Positions 40,983 to 43,883 of a DNA stretch of 43,883 nucleotides are shown here, one piece after another. How positions within the stretch are numbered: position 1 is the first letter of the stretch; the number at the start of each line of letters is the position of its first letter. Source of the stretch: Folioceros fuciformis (lineage: Eukaryota; Anthocerotophyta; Anthocerotopsida; Anthocerotales); assembly GCA_049999805.1 (NCBI GenBank), contig JBNGIO010003217.1, forward strand, positions 1 to 43,883. Reading direction: 5' to 3'. A program made the position numbers and the translations under genes. The notes below the pieces were generated by a model. That model ran no database searches. It saw nothing but the letters and a program-made list of their open reading frames with translations, and was not told the origin of the DNA.

Positions 40983-43883
40983 TTAGAGAGGGGAATTGTG
41001 AGGGAATACACGGCAGAGGAAAGCTTGGAACCGTGTCGCGTACAGAGATGGATCAACCGCTGAGATGGAGGCAGAGTCGAACTGAAAAGACTTGTACGCA
41101 TGCTCCAGTTTCTTGGTGATGTCGTACTGCTGCAGGATGTCTATAATTCCAAAGTAAAGCACAACATCATAGAACTCCCCGAAAAGCTCTCCCTCAAAAG
41201 AGGTTCTTGAAATTTCAGGCATTCTATCGGCCCTTGCAGGCATATTCACACCAAGCTGAATCCGCAACCTGGAATCACAAACAGGAAGCCCCGAATGATG
41301 AGTAAGTTTCAAGTTGTTCCCGCAAATACTATCCAATAGAAGCTCAGGTAACTAGAATGGACGGAGCTTGCAGGCGTACCTAGCCGTCCCTGGTACCAGC
41401 AAATCAACCTCCCCATCTTCACCTTCCCCCTTTGCAGCAGCCCTTAGGGGACTACCTCGGATGTGCGAACCTCCGGGGGTTCCAATCTCCTGCCCTGGGC
41501 CCCTTGCAACTAGTACCAGTCCGCGAGACAGATTCCAGTCCTCTTCTGTAGAACCTAGAAGGCAATTGGAGTTGATGTGTTACATGAAGCGGATAAAAAA
41601 GCTGGCGCAAGAACTAGAGAAGTTCCAAGCAGGCTTTCACCCTCACCGTCATCCCCCACGTTCTCCAGAGACTGCTCAGGGGTGGGAGGCCCAGTCGAGA
41701 TTGCTGGATACTGTGGCGCCCTGAAGTGCAGCCCTAGCAAGAGACTGTAGTCCATTATCCCTTGGCTTTCCAGAAACTTGCAGTCAGATTCAACTTGTCT
41801 GCGCACACAAACAGCAGCAAATACGGTTATGCATCCCCGTAGCTGTGACTGGGTTTCCAAGAAAAGACTGATTACAAGACTAGTCCCAATGCACAAAAGA
41901 TTCAAACAATTCTTCACAGAGACTTGCGCCAGGTTGCATTAAGACCTCAGAAATGCATCGCGCCAAGCAGGGTCAAGCCGAAACACAAAATCAAGATCCA
42001 GGTCCTTCAGGGTAGTGGTCTCATCAATCGCAGCCTTCTCTGTTGACCTCCCTTGGGAAGATCCCTTGAGATCAAATCTACGGTGAATCCGTAATTCTGT
42101 GCAAAAAATATTGCCCATCACGACAAACCGTACCTGAACAGGCAGCAACACAAAATAAGTCGCAGATCATCCATACACGTCACCCAAGCCCAACCTGAGT
42201 GCACTTTTTTGCGCTAGAATTATTTGTGAGCCCAACACACCTTCCGCCCTCCAGTTGGTTTTACTCTATGCAAACCAAAAAACTTGGTGATGAGTGTGTT
42301 TTCATGATTGTGCACATGGGTGTGATAAGTCTTCAGCATCCGTAGCAAAACCTACACCATATTTCCACAAGGAAAACGTTCAAGCACTCTCAGTTATGAG
42401 CCCAATAGCTACTGCAGGAAACGAACCACACTGCATGGGATGGTCCAGCAAGTGACAAGATTGGCAACAGTTCCATCTTAGGTAGAGCTCAAAACCTTGA
42501 CTTCAGTCTTGCGCATGGTCTTGATGATGAAGCGATCATCATGAGAAAGGTAAAAGACACTCCCACTCTTTCCCGGTGAAGATAGCTCTCGCAAGGCATC
42601 ATTGCCACACAAAGACAGCATGTAGTCCCCTACATCGATCTTGAACATATCCCGAAGGTCTCTGCGAGTTGAGGATATCAGCTTACAAGAAACTGGTGGC
42701 AGCAAACAAGATCTTCATACTTGCCTATCACTCAGCTGATTCGCCCGTATCAAGAAGGCGGAGTGCTGAAAACAGCAAAGCGAACAACTCTGCAGAAACC
42801 ATACCTGAAAACCATTGGACAATAGTCTTTCCACTTGAAGTCGACCGACTGGTGAGGGGGAGTTAACTGCGATCCTTCTTTGGGGAACTTCATCCAAAGG
42901 CAAGATCGACTCGAAAAGTCAGAGGGGCGGATCTCTCGCTTTTGCTCAGGTGATACTTTCCCGACAGTGTACCTGCTTCCACTCAGCATGTCACAGACTT
43001 GCACAAAGGACGAAGTGAAAGGAAAGACACGACGGTTATAAGGATCTACATCCGTGGATGCAACTGATGATAAAGACCAAGCCCAAGGTCGGGTGACTCA
43101 GGTCAGGATGAAAATGGCTAAAATTAACGGAACAGACCTTATGCCAAGCTGCAAGATGAGCATTAGGTCATAGCTCCTATGACCCTTAAAGATGGTCTCC
43201 CCTGGTCTCTTGATATCTGGTTTCCTCCTCTGCCGCCTTTTGGCATGTTTGGAGGCCGTGGATGACACACTCTCTTTCACAAACTCACTCATCAAGACAC
43301 CTTGTACATACTCCCTGACAACAATGGGAGGGACCACAGTGGGAACACCGCTAGCACCATCGAGGGACAGCCTTGAGCCTCCCTTGGCCTCGTCCCCTTC
43401 AGATGTCAGCTTTCCTGCAGTCCAGGAGTTGCCCCGGTCCAAGCCAAGAACTCGCTCAAGAGCACCTTCCAGACTCCACCGTCTTTCAAGAAAGACACTC
43501 CTGCGACCTGAGACAGAACTCAAGTTCAATGCTGCATCTCCAGATGCATTGCGATCCAGCTTTTGAGAGGATCGCAATGAAATATGATGGTCAACTTCAG
43601 ATGAAGAAGATGCATTGCTAACTCTGCAAATCGAGCTGCGATGCTCATCTATTCCTGCCAGATGTTGATCATCTCTGTGACCAAAATGAGGGGCAGAGGC
43701 TTTCATGGCTTCCGCGATCCTGGTTCCAATACGAAGGCGGCCAGCAGGATAAAAGACCCCCTTCCCATCTTTCAATCCCTTAGTCCATGTGCCAACATAA
43801 CAGCCCCCATCCGCCCAGGTATACACACCACGGCCATGTTCCAGTCCGTCCAGCCACTGACCATCATAGACATCCCCACTAGC
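40983..43883 (-). CDS. PIP5K: Phosphatidylinositol 4-phosphate 5-kinase with MORN repeats (8 exons visible, N-terminus outside window)
   Basis: Makes PtdIns(4,5)P2 from PtdIns4P at the plasma membrane, for signalling, actin and vesicle traffic. Reverse-strand exons: 43883-43138, 42972-42805, 42661-42496, 42351-42241, 42133-41946, 41798-41647, 41545-41380 and 41268-40983; GT-AG introns of 101-165 nt, all phases agree; 660 aa visible. The first visible residues form two MORN repeats ([36 protein letters not shown]), typical of plant type B PIP5Ks. A Ser/Arg-rich linker follows, then the kinase core: [51 protein letters not shown] with the catalytic Lys, [27 protein letters not shown], and [12 protein letters not shown]. 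The end has the conserved activation-loop region before [12 protein letters not shown]. The 7th exon has a CAGAAG tandem acceptor. Further MORN repeats and the start lie beyond the window. Confidence 0.96.

Overview
The window looks like nuclear DNA from a land plant, most likely a seed-free lineage (bryophyte, lycophyte or fern; the species cannot be fixed from sequence alone). The evidence is a U6 snRNA with a plant-type Pol III promoter, plant-specific families (HOOKLESS1-like N-acetyltransferase, MORN-type PIP5K, plant LCAT4-like phospholipase), and two PLS-class PPR genes, one carrying a DYW domain. Most resolved introns are 80-210 nt GT-AG introns and genes are fairly dense. One 4 kb tract holds LINE debris and another 5 kb GC-rich tract has no recognisable gene.

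Layout. 1-549 (+) is the 3' end of an unknown gene starting inside a (QD)13 repeat. 1401-4322 (+) is an 11-exon LCAT4-like phospholipase/acyltransferase. 4323-9706 is non-coding, with local duplications and a decayed LINE around 5990-7450. 9707-14773 (+) is UGGT, the ER glycoprotein-folding sensor, with one intron and a 4.7 kb exon. Four reverse-strand genes follow: SRP19 (15735-15070), a HOOKLESS1-like GNAT (18092-16369), a DHHC S-acyltransferase (20783-19300) and, further on, an RRM protein (29636-27583). 20784-25912 is GC-rich and repeat-rich. 25913-26755 (+) is an intronless CAF1 deadenylase. 31124-30386 (-) is a small four-helix membrane protein of unknown function. 31361-35691 (+) is a giant DYW-class PPR gene made of exactly spaced 306-bp units. 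36114-36216 (+) is U6 snRNA. 36785-38927 (+) is a second, frameshifted PPR gene. 40191-39001 (-) is an unidentified multi-exon gene. 43883-40983 (-) is a PIP5K whose N-terminus lies outside the window.

There are no operons and the genes need not act together. Themes recur: UGGT and SRP19 both serve the secretory pathway and lie tail to tail; LCAT4, PIP5K and the DHHC enzyme act on lipids or membranes; CAF1, the RRM protein, U6 and the PPR genes act on RNA. I found no clearly new molecular system. The most notable items are the metrically exact PPR array, its damaged neighbour, the near-intronless UGGT, the HLS1-like protein with a changed acetyl-CoA loop, and two genes of unknown family. Splice models were built by hand from reading frame, phase and remembered family sequences; no alignment was run.
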